A stretch of 64,000 nucleotides of DNA. Origin: JBGTSJ01 sp041940305 (GTDB lineage Bacteria > Planctomycetota > Planctomycetia > Planctomycetales > Planctomycetaceae). The notes beneath the pieces are model-generated. The model made no database searches. It was not told the origin of the DNA and saw only the letters and a program-made list of their open reading frames with translations. Both the position numbers and the translations under genes were made by a program. The DNA lies in contig JBGTSJ010000029.1 of NCBI GenBank assembly GCA_041940305.1, positions 1 through 64,000 on the forward strand, in the 5' to 3' direction. Positions 1 through 10,571 of this stretch are shown here, in pieces (within the stretch, counting starts at the first letter, position 1; each line of letters begins with the position of its first letter).

Positions 1-1796
<1,796 letters not shown>

Positions 1797-2003
1797 GTGA
1801 TCCACAAATTCAGCCAAGGAAACCAACCAGCCAAGGTAGGACACGCGCGGGTTCGCGTCCATGCCGCAGGCGGCGTTTCGCGGGCAATCGTATTGAACCG
1901 CATCGAGGCCGCCCTGTGCGCGAACGGTGGCGGCTCGCGGCGTGCCTCGGGTAAGATCGTCGCGCTTCCCATGTTTCACACGTCTGCCAGGAGAATCCGC
2001 ACC

Positions 2004-3419
2004 ATGATGTTACGACGCACGCTGGCCGTCGCGGCCGCCGTCTGCCTGTTCGCCGCGGCGAGCGGGCTTCACGCCGCCGTCACTCTCCCCTCCGTCATCG
2101 GCGACAGTATGGTCCTGCAGCGGGACTGCGAAGTCCCCATCTGGGGGTGGGACGATCCCGGGACGACCGTCACGGTCAAGCTGGGTGACGCCGAAGTCTC
2201 CGCGAAGGCGGATGGCGAAGGCCGCTGGCTCGTCAATCTTCCGGCAATGAAGGCCGGCGGTCCGCATACGCTCACGATCACGGGCACCGACACGAAGACC
2301 ATCAAGGACATCCTGGTCGGCGAAGTCTGGCTCTGCTCCGGGCAGTCGAACATGGAGTGGTCGGTCAGCGCGTCGGACAATCCCGCGGAGGAAGCCGCCG
2401 CAGCGAACTATCCCAACATCCGGCACATCAAGATCCCGCACGTCCCCGCGGCGACCCCGCAGTCAAATGTGCCGTCGGACGGCTGGAAAGTCTGCACGCC
2501 GGAAACGGTCCCCGCATTCACCGCCGTGGGATACTTTTTCGGCCGGGAACTGCATAAGGAACTGGATGTGCCGATCGGCCTGATCGGTTCCAACTGGGGC
2601 GGCACGCGCATTGAGCCCTGGACCCCGCCGGAAGGATTCCAGCACGTCCCGGCCCTCAAGAACATCGCCGACAACCTCGACAAGTACCCGGAAAAGAACG
2701 CCGAAGGCAACATCAATCATCAGTCGCCGCTGGCGCTCTATAACGGCATGATCGCACCGCTGGTCCCGTATGCCATCCGCGGCGCCATCTGGTACCAGGG
2801 GGAGTCGAACAACGGCGAAGGCATGCTGTACCACGAGAAGATGAAGGCCCTGATCGATGGCTGGCGGACCATCTGGAACGATGAGGAACTGCCGTTCTAC
2901 TTCGTGCAACTGGCGCCCTTCCATTACGGTGGCGATCAGACCCGTCTCCCCGGAATCTGGGAGGCCCAGGCCGCCACGCTGTCCGTGCCGAACACGGGCA
3001 TGGCGGTCACGGTGGACATCGGCAACATCACCGACATTCATCCCCGCAACAAGCAGGATGTCGGCAAGCGTCTGGCGCTGTGGGCGCTCGCGCAGACCTA
3101 CGGCCGCGAAGGGATCGTCTACTCGGGTCCGCTCTTCAAGTCGGCGGAAGCCGAGGGCGACAAGATCCGCATCGAGTTTGACCATGTGGGAGGCGGTCTG
3201 GTGTCCCGCGACGAACAGCCGCTGTCACACTTCCAGATCGCCGGCGAGGACGGCAACTTTGTCGAGGCGCAGGCCGAGATCGATGGCGAGTCGGTCGTTG
3301 TCTCCGCGGCATCCGTGAAGGAACCTAAGCACGTGCGTTTTGGCTGGCACGAGGAAGCCGAACCGAATCTCTCGAATAAAGATGGTCTTCCGGCCTCTCC
3401 CTTCCGGACAGATCGGTAG
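2004..3419 (+). CDS. Secreted sialate O-acetylesterase (SGNH hydrolase family)
   Basis: Predicted to remove O-acetyl groups from sialic acids or related sugars outside the cytoplasm. Start ATG 2004, with AGGAGA about 10 bases upstream, gives 471 residues; the upstream in-frame extension overlaps the metH region and lacks a signal. Residues 1-25 are a signal peptide (LAVAAAVCLFAAASGLHA). VTLPSVIGDSMVLQ opens the mature domain, as is usual in this family. The nucleophile block is CSGQSNMEWSV, and GAIWYQGESN is the second conserved block; a late HPRNKQDVGKRLA stretch supplies the expected Asp/His region. Length is typical. A strong terminator follows, so it is probably monocistronic. The real substrate could be an acetylated polysaccharide other than sialic acid, since many planctomycete members are annotated only by homology. 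Confidence 0.9.
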   Translation: MMLRRTLAVAAAVCLFAAASGLHAAVTLPSVIGDSMVLQRDCEVPIWGWDDPGTTVTVKLGDAEVSAKADGEGRWLVNLPAMKAGGPHTLTITGTDTKTIKDILVGEVWLCSGQSNMEWSVSASDNPAEEAAAANYPNIRHIKIPHVPAATPQSNVPSDGWKVCTPETVPAFTAVGYFFGRELHKELDVPIGLIGSNWGGTRIEPWTPPEGFQHVPALKNIADNLDKYPEKNAEGNINHQSPLALYNGMIAPLVPYAIRGAIWYQGESNNGEGMLYHEKMKALIDGWRTIWNDEELPFYFVQLAPFHYGGDQTRLPGIWEAQAATLSVPNTGMAVTVDIGNITDIHPRNKQDVGKRLALWALAQTYGREGIVYSGPLFKSAEAEGDKIRIEFDHVGGGLVSRDEQPLSHFQIAGEDGNFVEAQAEIDGESVVVSAASVKEPKHVRFGWHEEAEPNLSNKDGLPASPFRTDR

Positions 3420-3444
3420 GCTCTTGATTGCCGCTGGATAACCA

Positions 3445-3478
3445 CGCCCCGGCGCGCGGCGTCTCGCGCGCCGGGGCG
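3445..3478 (+). terminator. Rho-independent terminator after the esterase gene
   Basis: A perfect 13-bp GC-rich stem (3445-3457 with 3466-3478) and an 8-base loop, followed by ttctt. It lies 26 bases after the esterase stop and 20 bases before the next gene, so it separates the two transcripts. Confidence 0.85.
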
Positions 3479-3498
3479 TTCTTGATTGAGCTCGATCC

Positions 3499-5226
3499 AT
3501 GACGACACGGCGTCTCCTGCAGGCCGCGATCGGCCTCAGTCTGGTCGCAGCTCTGCTGAGCGCGGCCGGGGGCGTCGTCCCTTATGAGACCCTGCGGCCG
3601 CTGGGGGCCTGGGTCCGCCGTCCCGATGACGTCACGCCGGAGCGTTACGCACGGTATCTGCATGTCTGCTGGTTCTTCGCTGCGGCGCTGGCGCTGACGT
3701 CGCTGCTGCTGTGGCGGGGCCGCACCACAGTGGAGCGGGCTCTCGCCCGGACGCCGAATGAGACGTCGACGGCGCCTCCGTCCGGAACAGGCCGTGGGCC
3801 GCTCATCCTGCTCGGAATCGTGCTGCTGGCGGGCGTGCTCCTGCGCCTGCAGCGGCTGAATGATCCGGTCGCTTACGATGAAGCGTATACCTATCTGAAT
3901 TACGCGCAGCGGCCGTGGTACGAAGCGATCAGCGATTACAGTGCACTGAATAATCATCTGCTCAATTCCTTTCTGATGCACTGGACGACGCGGGCGTTCG
4001 GTCCCGAAGAGTGGGCACTGCGGCTGCACGTGTTCGTCATCGGCGGCCTGCTGCCGATCCTGGTCTGGAAATGGGCGGCCGACTGGCGCGGGCCGGGCGT
4101 CGCACTCCCCGCGGCCGCCATGACCGCCGTGGCTCCCCTGCTGGTGACCTACTCCACCGATGCGCGCGGCTACATGCTGGTCGCCGCGGCTGCCCTGTTT
4201 CTCGATCGGGCACTGGCGGAGGCCCGGCGTACGTCGTCGAGAACGGCATGGTGTACGGCGTGGCTGGCCATTGTGCTCGGTCTATGGGCGATGCCCATCA
4301 TGGCGTACGCGGTCGCCGCGTCGTGTGGCTGGTACCTCCTTCTGCCGGGGAATGATTCCGATGCTCCCTCGGCCCGCCGCCTCATCGACCGGACAAGGGC
4401 CGTCCTCCTGCTGCTCGGCTCGGCAGGTCTCGTCGTCGCGGCGCTGTACGCTCCCGCCTACGTTTTCCGGGGCATCGGGTTCGCACGGGATATTGCGGGT
4501 TCCGCCGCGACGGAGGGGTACCTCGCGCTCACGGCGGAAGCTTGGCGCCAGGCCTTCGAATGGTGGACCGACGGGCCGGCGCCGGCCTGGTTGTGGATCA
4601 TCGTGCTGGCCGTCGGCAGCGTCACGGTCGCGATCGACGGGCGATTCTGGATTCGCTGGGCAGGCCCCTTCGCCTCCGTCCTGATCCTCAACGCCGTCCA
4701 ACAGGTCGCTCCTCCGACTCGAGTGTTTCTGCACCTGGCGCCGTGGGTGTTTCTGCTCGCATCGTCAGGCGTTTGTGCAGCGGGCCGTCTCGGGACGGCA
4801 TTCGAGGTTCGCTGGAGCGCGGCCTTCACACTGTTGATCATGCTGGGAGGGGGCGCTGCAGTCGCCGCGCGGCCCGTGCTATTCGATCCGGACGAGCGCG
4901 CCGGCTATCGGTCCGTTCCGCGGGTCATTGAGCGGTTGCAGCACGAGGTGGCCGTCCGGCCCGAGCAGGCGCACGTCCTAATCGCTCCGCTCCCCTGCGA
5001 CCTGCCGGCGATCTTCTACATGGACCGCGCCGGGTTCCGCGTGCCGCTCAACGTGCGGCCGGAGTCGGGAACCGCCGTGTGGGTGCTCGCTCGTCCGCAC
5101 GAAACGCCAGCCGATGTCCTCGGCAGCGATCTAGTAGGAATGTCGGAGCTTGTCGAGGAGTTTGGCCCATGGGAGCGGGTGGCGCGGTTTGACACGCTCG
5201 ACCTGTACAGCGCGACGGCGCCGTGA
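3499..5226 (+). CDS. Polytopic membrane glycosyltransferase, GT39/ArnT-like
   Basis: Predicted to move a sugar from a polyprenyl-phosphate donor to a protein or glycan on the outer face of the cytoplasmic membrane. 575 residues with about a dozen hydrophobic segments, for example residues 10-30 and 98-118. After the second helix comes the first-loop acidic motif YDEAYTYLNY, the usual place of the catalytic Asp-Glu in GT39/GT83-type enzymes, and SALNNHLLNSFLMHW follows. The C-terminal ~100 residues are a soluble periplasmic part. Start ATG 3499 is 20 bases after the terminator stem. It ends 12 bases before the stop of the convergent kinase gene. Acceptor and donor cannot be told from sequence. 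Confidence 0.8.
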   Translation: MTTRRLLQAAIGLSLVAALLSAAGGVVPYETLRPLGAWVRRPDDVTPERYARYLHVCWFFAAALALTSLLLWRGRTTVERALARTPNETSTAPPSGTGRGPLILLGIVLLAGVLLRLQRLNDPVAYDEAYTYLNYAQRPWYEAISDYSALNNHLLNSFLMHWTTRAFGPEEWALRLHVFVIGGLLPILVWKWAADWRGPGVALPAAAMTAVAPLLVTYSTDARGYMLVAAAALFLDRALAEARRTSSRTAWCTAWLAIVLGLWAMPIMAYAVAASCGWYLLLPGNDSDAPSARRLIDRTRAVLLLLGSAGLVVAALYAPAYVFRGIGFARDIAGSAATEGYLALTAEAWRQAFEWWTDGPAPAWLWIIVLAVGSVTVAIDGRFWIRWAGPFASVLILNAVQQVAPPTRVFLHLAPWVFLLASSGVCAAGRLGTAFEVRWSAAFTLLIMLGGGAAVAARPVLFDPDERAGYRSVPRVIERLQHEVAVRPEQAHVLIAPLPCDLPAIFYMDRAGFRVPLNVRPESGTAVWVLARPHETPADVLGSDLVGMSELVEEFGPWERVARFDTLDLYSATAP

Positions 5227-5238
5227 CGGCCCGCGCGA

Positions 5239-6333
5239 TCAGGCGACCGGGCCGCGGCGGCGGGAGACGATCTTCTGGATGGCCCACGCCAGGCCATGCT
5301 CTCCCTTGCACGAATCCAGATCGGCGACCAGCGCGCTCATCTGCTGGTAACGGTCGGCCGGCTTCTTGGCGACGCATTTCTGGAAGATGGCGTCCAAACG
5401 TTCGGGAACGTCGTCCCGGACGGCGCGCAGCGACGGAGCGGGCTGTTCCCGGTGCGCCACCAGCGTCTCCATGATTGTCTCTCCGCGATACGGCGGCTCG
5501 CCGTTGAGGAGAAAGTATAGTGTGCATCCCAGGCTGTAGATGTCCGATCGATGGTCGGCCTTGCGCGTGTTGAGCGCCTGTTCGGGCGACATGTAGTCCA
5601 CGGTTCCGAGAACGGCGCCCGTTCCCGTCAACGCGGTGCGCGTGTTGACCGTGCGGGCCGCGTCATTGTCGCGTGAGACCCGCGCGAGCCCAAGATCCAG
5701 GATCCGCACGTTCCCCTGCCGGTCCAGAAGCAGGTTGGACGGCTTCACGTCCCGATGCGTCACCCCCTGCTGGTGCGCATAGGCCAGCCCCTGTGCGGCG
5801 TGCAGCGTACAGTTGACGGCCGTGGCGACCGGCAGCCGGCCGTGCGTCCGCACCAGGTCCGCGAGGTCGTTGCCCGGGACGTACTCCATCACATAGTAAT
5901 GCGTCCCCCCGTCCTCGCCGCTGTCGACAGCGGCCACCAGATGCGGGTGCGACAGGCTCGACGCCGCCTCCACCTCCCGGCCGAAACGGCGGACGGCGTC
6001 AGCGTCGCGAGTCAGTTCCGCCGGCAGCACCTTGAGCGCCACCAGCCGCGCTTCACCTTCCTTCCGTGCCTTATAGACGACGCCCATGCCCCCCGCGCCG
6101 ATCCGCTCGCAGATCACATAGGGGCCGTAGCGGAGCGGATCGGAGGTCTGCTGCGTCAGCACTCCGACCTGATAACCCGTCAGCGTCCCCTCATCAACCA
6201 GTTTGCGGCAGACCTGCGTCACGTCGCCGGCCGCCTCGCCGCTCAGTGTGGCGCGCAGCTGCTCGACCACCTGCGGGGAAAGAATCCCGCTCTGTTCGAT
6301 CCGCTGCTGGAAGAGACGCGTGTCGGCATCCAT
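5239..6333 (-). CDS. Soluble Ser/Thr protein kinase (Hanks type)
   Basis: Phosphorylates proteins on Ser/Thr; the target is unknown. Start ATG 6333 (MDADTRLFQQ) gives 364 residues; a longer in-frame reading adds 12 basic residues with no family support. Residues 1-65 form a small helical N-terminal region (TLTGYQVGVLTQ) seen before many planctomycete kinases. The kinase domain starts near residue 70: glycine loop IGAGGMGVVYKA, catalytic Lys101 in VALKVL, HRDVKPSN with Asp195, DLG in place of DFG (residues 213-215), and DYMSPEQ. Unlike most bacterial Hanks kinases it has no C-terminal membrane helix or sensor domain; it ends shortly after the kinase fold with a basic RRRGPVA tail. Confidence 0.93.
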   Translation of the reverse strand: MDADTRLFQQRIEQSGILSPQVVEQLRATLSGEAAGDVTQVCRKLVDEGTLTGYQVGVLTQQTSDPLRYGPYVICERIGAGGMGVVYKARKEGEARLVALKVLPAELTRDADAVRRFGREVEAASSLSHPHLVAAVDSGEDGGTHYYVMEYVPGNDLADLVRTHGRLPVATAVNCTLHAAQGLAYAHQQGVTHRDVKPSNLLLDRQGNVRILDLGLARVSRDNDAARTVNTRTALTGTGAVLGTVDYMSPEQALNTRKADHRSDIYSLGCTLYFLLNGEPPYRGETIMETLVAHREQPAPSLRAVRDDVPERLDAIFQKCVAKKPADRYQQMSALVADLDSCKGEHGLAWAIQKIVSRRRGPVA

Positions 6334-6494
6334 GATCAGGATTCTACGCCGTCCGAAGCCCTCACGCATCTCAGGAGATCGCGGCCGGGCGTCCGGGCGG
6401 TTGCCAGTTCCGGCCGCGGGCGGATATACCGGTGTCGGGACGTTCGCTCGCGCTGCCGATCGCGATCACAGAATTGGAACCGGGGAGTTCGTTC

Positions 6495-7796
6495 ATGGTC
6501 TGGAGATTCGCACCTCTGCTCGCCGCCATGTTGGGAGCCGCCTCGCTGCCTGCTGAGGACTGGCCCGGATGGCGCGGTCCCCGCGGCGACGGCACGAGCG
6601 CCGATACCGGGTTCCCGCTGCATTGGGACGCGGAATCCGGCCGCAACATCCGCTGGCGGGTCGACGTGGCGGGAGACGGGCACTCTTCGCCCGTGGTCAG
6701 CGGCGACCACGTGTTCCTCACGACCTGCCTGGCCGAATCCCGGCAGCGGATGCTGATGTGCCTCGATCGGTCGACCGGCGAAACCCTGTGGTCGGAGTGT
6801 GTGCTGACAGCTCCGCTGGAGACCCTGCATCAGCTCAACAGCCGCGCCTCAGGAACTCCGGCCACCGACGGTGAGTTCATCTATACGGCGTTCCTGGAAG
6901 TCGACGGATCGACGGTGCCGGCGCCCAACGTCGGGACGCCGCGCGAGATCACCCCGGGCCGCGTGGTCGTCGCCGCCCATCACGTCTCCGGCCGGCCCCA
7001 GTGGACGGTCCGCATCGGCGACTTCGTCAGTGCACACGGCTTCTGCAGTTGTCCGGTCATTCATGGCGACCTGCTGATCATCAATGGCGACCATGACGGG
7101 GACTCGTACCTGGTGGCGCTCGATCGGTCCACCGGAGAGACGGTCTGGAGCGTGGATCGCGAGCACGGCATTCGCAGCTATGTGACCCCGATCATCCGCG
7201 AAACCGCCGGACGAACGCAGCTGGTGCTCTCCGGCAGCAAGTCGGTCGTTTCACTCGATCCGCGCGACGGCTCGACGATCTGGTCCATCGACGGGCCGAC
7301 GGAGCAGTTCGTGGCCTCCATGGTCTTCGACGGCGAACGCTTCTTCATGGCGGCCGGGTTTCCCGACTACCACGTGATGGCCATTCGCCCTGATGGAACC
7401 GGCGACGTGACGGGATCGCACGTCGCGTGGCATTCGACCGAAGCCCGCTGTTACGTCCCCTCGCCGGTCGTCGTGGAAGGCTATCTACTGGTGGCCAACG
7501 ACGACGGCATCGCACACTGCTTCGACGCCGCCACCGGAGACCATCTGTGGCGGACGCGGCTGGGACGCCATTTCAGCTCATCGCTGGTGACGGCGGACGG
7601 GCTGGTGCATTTTCTCGACGACGACGGGGTCACCCGGCTGGTGCGTCCCGGCCCGGAGCCGGACGTCGTGGCGGAGAATACGGTGGCGGAATTCTGCTGC
7701 ACGTCGCCGGCGCTCTCCAAGGGAGAAGTGTTCATCCGCACGGAGCATCAGCTGTTCTGCATCGCCGAGGAGGAAGCACGCACCGCGCGCCCGTGA
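6495..7796 (+). CDS. Secreted PQQ-binding-like beta-propeller protein
   Basis: A 434-residue exported eight-bladed propeller of the PQQ/BamB-like type. Start ATG 6495, preceded by gggag, gives a clear signal peptide (VWRFAPLLAAMLGAASLPAE). The mature protein opens with DWPGWRGPRGDG, very common in planctomycete secreted propellers, then a blade series with LDRSTGETLW, LDRSTGETVW, LDPRDGSTIW and FDAATGDHLW, the ATGxxxW pattern of PQQ-like blades. No lipobox and no dehydrogenase catalytic residues that I can see, so an enzymatic role is not supported; a scaffold or binding role is more likely. It starts 161 bases from the divergent kinase gene and may share its promoter region. Confidence 0.88.
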   Translation: MVWRFAPLLAAMLGAASLPAEDWPGWRGPRGDGTSADTGFPLHWDAESGRNIRWRVDVAGDGHSSPVVSGDHVFLTTCLAESRQRMLMCLDRSTGETLWSECVLTAPLETLHQLNSRASGTPATDGEFIYTAFLEVDGSTVPAPNVGTPREITPGRVVVAAHHVSGRPQWTVRIGDFVSAHGFCSCPVIHGDLLIINGDHDGDSYLVALDRSTGETVWSVDREHGIRSYVTPIIRETAGRTQLVLSGSKSVVSLDPRDGSTIWSIDGPTEQFVASMVFDGERFFMAAGFPDYHVMAIRPDGTGDVTGSHVAWHSTEARCYVPSPVVVEGYLLVANDDGIAHCFDAATGDHLWRTRLGRHFSSSLVTADGLVHFLDDDGVTRLVRPGPEPDVVAENTVAEFCCTSPALSKGEVFIRTEHQLFCIAEEEARTARP

Positions 7797-7864
7797 CGGA
7801 GATCGGGCGCGCGACGCCGCCGACCCGGTGCGTTCAATCCTTGCCTTCCGTCGTCCAAAAGCAG

Positions 7865-8029
7865 AACCACGGAATACACGGAAATCACGGAACTCAGGTT
7901 TTGGCCGGAGTCGCAAGCAATCTCGATCCGCCAACGTAGCGAGTTGCTCGAGCTCGCCGTCGGCATTTCGTTGCTCGACGCCGGCTTTTGCAGCGGCGCA
8001 GTTTCTGTGTATTCCGTGTATTCCGTGGT
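7865..8029. repeat. MITE-like repeat with 27-bp inverted ends
   Basis: The 290-base gap between the propeller gene and pyk holds an element whose left end (7866-7892, accacggaatacacgg...) is the reverse complement of its right end (8003-8029) at 24 of 27 positions. The ends are built from the phrase attccgtgt in near-tandem. It encodes no transposase. Reverse reading gives TTEYTEYTE, a peptide that arises from this kind of repeat and is not a gene. Confidence 0.7.
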
Positions 8030-8086
8030 TAACCGCCTCTCGAAGATGAGGGTAACGTCAAGGCGTTCAATCCAGGGATCCGGTTC

Positions 8087-9544
8087 ATGAGTCAGTCCGA
8101 ACAGCCGCTCGCCGCCATGCGCCGGCCGAGTCACACCAAGATCGTGGCCACCGTGGGGCCGGCCTGCTCCACGGCGGAAAAACTGCTGCAGCTGGTGAAC
8201 GCGGGTGTGGATGTCTTTCGCATCAACACCGCGCACGGCACGCCCGAGGACCACGCGCGGCTGCTGAGGCTCGTCCGGGCGACGGCCGATCAGGCGGCAT
8301 CCCCCGTGGCCGTGCTGGTCGATCTGGCCGGTCCCAAGCTGCGGCTGGGAGAACTGCACGAAGGGCAGATCACCTGTCACGCCGGTGATCAGGTGCAATT
8401 CGTGCGGGGCGTCAAGGCGGGCGACGCCGCCACACTGGTTTGCACGTATGACGCGCTGATTGATGAATTGCAGCCTGGCGACCGGGTCATGCTGGCCGAT
8501 GGCACCGTGGCCTTGCAGGTGGAGGACGTGAGCCCGGAGCGGGCGCTGTGCCGCGTGGTTCAGGGAGGCACGCTGCGGAGCCGCCAGGGAGTGAACCTGC
8601 CGGGAGTGCGGCTCAAGGCGGAAGCGCTCAACGACAAGGATCGCCGCGTGGCGGAATGGGGAGCGCGGGAACGGGTGGAATTCATCAGCCTGAGCTTCGT
8701 GCGGCAACCCGACGACCTTCGCCAGCTACGCGCGGTGATCGAAGGCAGCGGCGGCACATCGCAGATCGTGGCGAAGATCGAGAAGCCCGAAGCGCTCGAT
8801 CGGCTCAGCGACATCATTGCGGAGACCGACGCCGTCATGGTGGCTCGGGGCGATCTGGGCGTTGAGATCGACATCGCGCGGATGGCGGCCGTGCAGAAAC
8901 AGATCGTCGACGAATGCCGCCGGCAGCGCAAGCCCGTGATCATCGCCACCCAGATGCTCGACAGCATGCATCACTCGCGGCTGCCGACCCGGGCCGAAGC
9001 CACCGACGTGGCGAACGCAATTCTGGACGGCGCCGACGCATGCATGCTCTCGGGGGAGACGGCGATCGGAGAGTACCCGGTGGAAGCCGTGCAGATGATG
9101 CACCGGATTGCCGTGGCGACCGAACCTTTAATGCGCGAGCGGCTGCGCGTGATGCCCCCGCTGCCGCCTGCCGAGGGAGTGTCGCCCGTGACCAGCGCCA
9201 CGACGAGCGCCGCCGCACGCATCGCCGAAGAACTCGACGCGCAGATGATCGTCGTCGCCAGTGCCACCGGCCGCGCCGCGCTGTGTGTGTCTCAGACGCG
9301 GACCTTCGTGCCGATCATCGGCGTGAGCACCTCGCCCGAGACGCTGCGGCGGATGTGCCTGCTGTGGGGTGTCACGCCGCTCCCCTCCGCTCCCGCGGGC
9401 GACGACCGGGAACTGATCCGGTTCATCGTCGATCGGGGCCGCAGCGATGGGGCACTCTCGACTGGTCAACGCATCGTGCTGATCACCGGCACCGGCCTGC
9501 CGTCCAGCCGCCATAACGCAGTGATCGTCCACGAAGTCGGATAA
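8087..9544 (+). CDS. pyk: Pyruvate kinase
   Basis: Makes pyruvate and ATP from phosphoenolpyruvate and ADP in glycolysis; cytosolic. 485 residues, full length. Landmarks in order: RRPSHTKIVATVGPA at the N-terminus, VFRINTAHG, the B domain with DGTVALQVEDV, LSFVRQPDDL, the catalytic-lysine block QIVAKIEKPEALDRL, the Mg-binding block VMVARGDLGVEI, IIATQMLDSM, ANAILDGADACMLSGETAIGEYPVEAV, and a C-terminal allosteric-type domain ending LITGTGLPSS. Histidine replaces the more usual serine in RINTAHG. Start ATG 8087 sits next to the repeat element and has only a weak upstream purine stretch (ccaggga). Confidence 0.96.
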   Translation: MSQSEQPLAAMRRPSHTKIVATVGPACSTAEKLLQLVNAGVDVFRINTAHGTPEDHARLLRLVRATADQAASPVAVLVDLAGPKLRLGELHEGQITCHAGDQVQFVRGVKAGDAATLVCTYDALIDELQPGDRVMLADGTVALQVEDVSPERALCRVVQGGTLRSRQGVNLPGVRLKAEALNDKDRRVAEWGARERVEFISLSFVRQPDDLRQLRAVIEGSGGTSQIVAKIEKPEALDRLSDIIAETDAVMVARGDLGVEIDIARMAAVQKQIVDECRRQRKPVIIATQMLDSMHHSRLPTRAEATDVANAILDGADACMLSGETAIGEYPVEAVQMMHRIAVATEPLMRERLRVMPPLPPAEGVSPVTSATTSAAARIAEELDAQMIVVASATGRAALCVSQTRTFVPIIGVSTSPETLRRMCLLWGVTPLPSAPAGDDRELIRFIVDRGRSDGALSTGQRIVLITGTGLPSSRHNAVIVHEVG

Positions 9545-9612
9545 ACAACGCCGCGCCCCCAGTGCCTGCCCTACGTCCAGATTCTGGGCGGGAGCCTTTC
9601 TTGTTAGTCGTA

Positions 9613-9630
9613 GGCACAGTCCTCTGTGCC
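9613..9630. repeat. Short palindromic intergenic repeat
   Basis: ggcacag-tcct-ctgtgcc forms a perfect 7-bp stem with a 4-base loop in the gap between pyk and tsaB (convergent genes). It could terminate either transcript, but there is no U-run on either side, so it is more likely a dispersed palindromic repeat. The rest of the 175-base gap shows nothing recognisable. Confidence 0.5.
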
Positions 9631-9719
9631 GCCCGCTGGGCTGCTTACAGAACTCGACGATCTCCGGGTCCACGAGTCCCCGCCCACACACACAAACCCC
9701 TTCCCGCCCCCGACACCTT

Positions 9720-10403
9720 TCACCTGCCGGCATCCGCTTTCTCTTCGGCCCCGCTCCGACGCAGATAAAACGGTTCGAGACTCCACAGATCAGCGAAGGC
9801 CCCGCCGACGGCTCCCTCCGCACCGAGCGCGGCAATCGTTCGCGCCTGCGGATCACGGACGTCCGGCGGCAGAACCCGGCAGCGAGACGCGGCTTCGTTG
9901 GCGTGACGCGCCAGCCCGGGACCCGAGGCAACATCCCTGCCGGTGAGACTCGCCAGCCAGTCATCAGCTGGCTGAATCCGGATCTCGTCCGGGCGCATCC
10001 ACTCCCCCCCCGGCGTCTGCTCGTACTGTCCGACGTACAGGTCTCCGCGCTGGCCGTCCCCCACAACCTGCACTGCGGACACGTCCGGCGGAGCCTGAGC
10101 GGCCACAGCGAGAAACGTATCGACGGCGACGATCGGTGTTTTTGCCGCGTACGCCAGCGTCTTCGCGCAGACGACGCCGACACGCAGACCCGTAAAACTT
10201 CCTGGCCCAATGCTCACCGCGACAGCGTCGAGATCCGCGGCGGAGACCCCCTCAGTAGCCAGCAGACCGCTCAGTTCCGAGACGAGAGTCCGCGCGTGTC
10301 GGCGTCCTTCCTGTGACAGGGAGCGCTGCTCGACGCAATCGCTGCTGCGGAACAGGGCGATGCTTCCGCCGATTCCGGATGTTTCAATCCCAAGCACCAG
10401 CAT
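9720..10403 (-). CDS. tsaB: tRNA threonylcarbamoyladenosine biosynthesis protein TsaB
   Basis: Non-catalytic partner of TsaD and TsaE in making the t6A37 modification of ANN-decoding tRNAs; cytosolic. 227 residues, typical length. It shows the ASKHA-fold start MLVLGIETSG, then HARTLVSELSGLL, the conserved VSIGPGSFTGLRVGVVCAKTLAY block, and VDTFLAVAAQ. The C-terminal half is variable, as usual. Start ATG 10403 is unambiguous. It lies convergent to pyk and divergent from folC. Confidence 0.93.
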   Translation of the reverse strand: MLVLGIETSGIGGSIALFRSSDCVEQRSLSQEGRRHARTLVSELSGLLATEGVSAADLDAVAVSIGPGSFTGLRVGVVCAKTLAYAAKTPIVAVDTFLAVAAQAPPDVSAVQVVGDGQRGDLYVGQYEQTPGGEWMRPDEIRIQPADDWLASLTGRDVASGPGLARHANEAASRCRVLPPDVRDPQARTIAALGAEGAVGGAFADLWSLEPFYLRRSGAEEKADAGR

Positions 10404-10571
10404 CCCGATTCACTTTCGCGTGTAATTGTTGCTCCGGCTGCCCGCAGTGCCTGATTTGGCGGCCGCGGGATGCGAGAATATAGTATCCCCCCGCATACCG
10501 CCGCTGCCGGATGAGAAAACGCTGACACCGGTCCGCCCCCACCTCGGTCACAGGCGAGAGAAAGAAGAGTC

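Noticed and set aside
1797..2003. Cobalamin or SAM riboswitch upstream of metH
   Set aside because: No conserved box or plausible long-range fold could be recognised in the 207-base leader.
7748..8707. 319-codon minus-strand ORF containing TTEYTEYTE
   Set aside because: Its centre is the intergenic repeat and the rest is antisense of pyk and the propeller gene.
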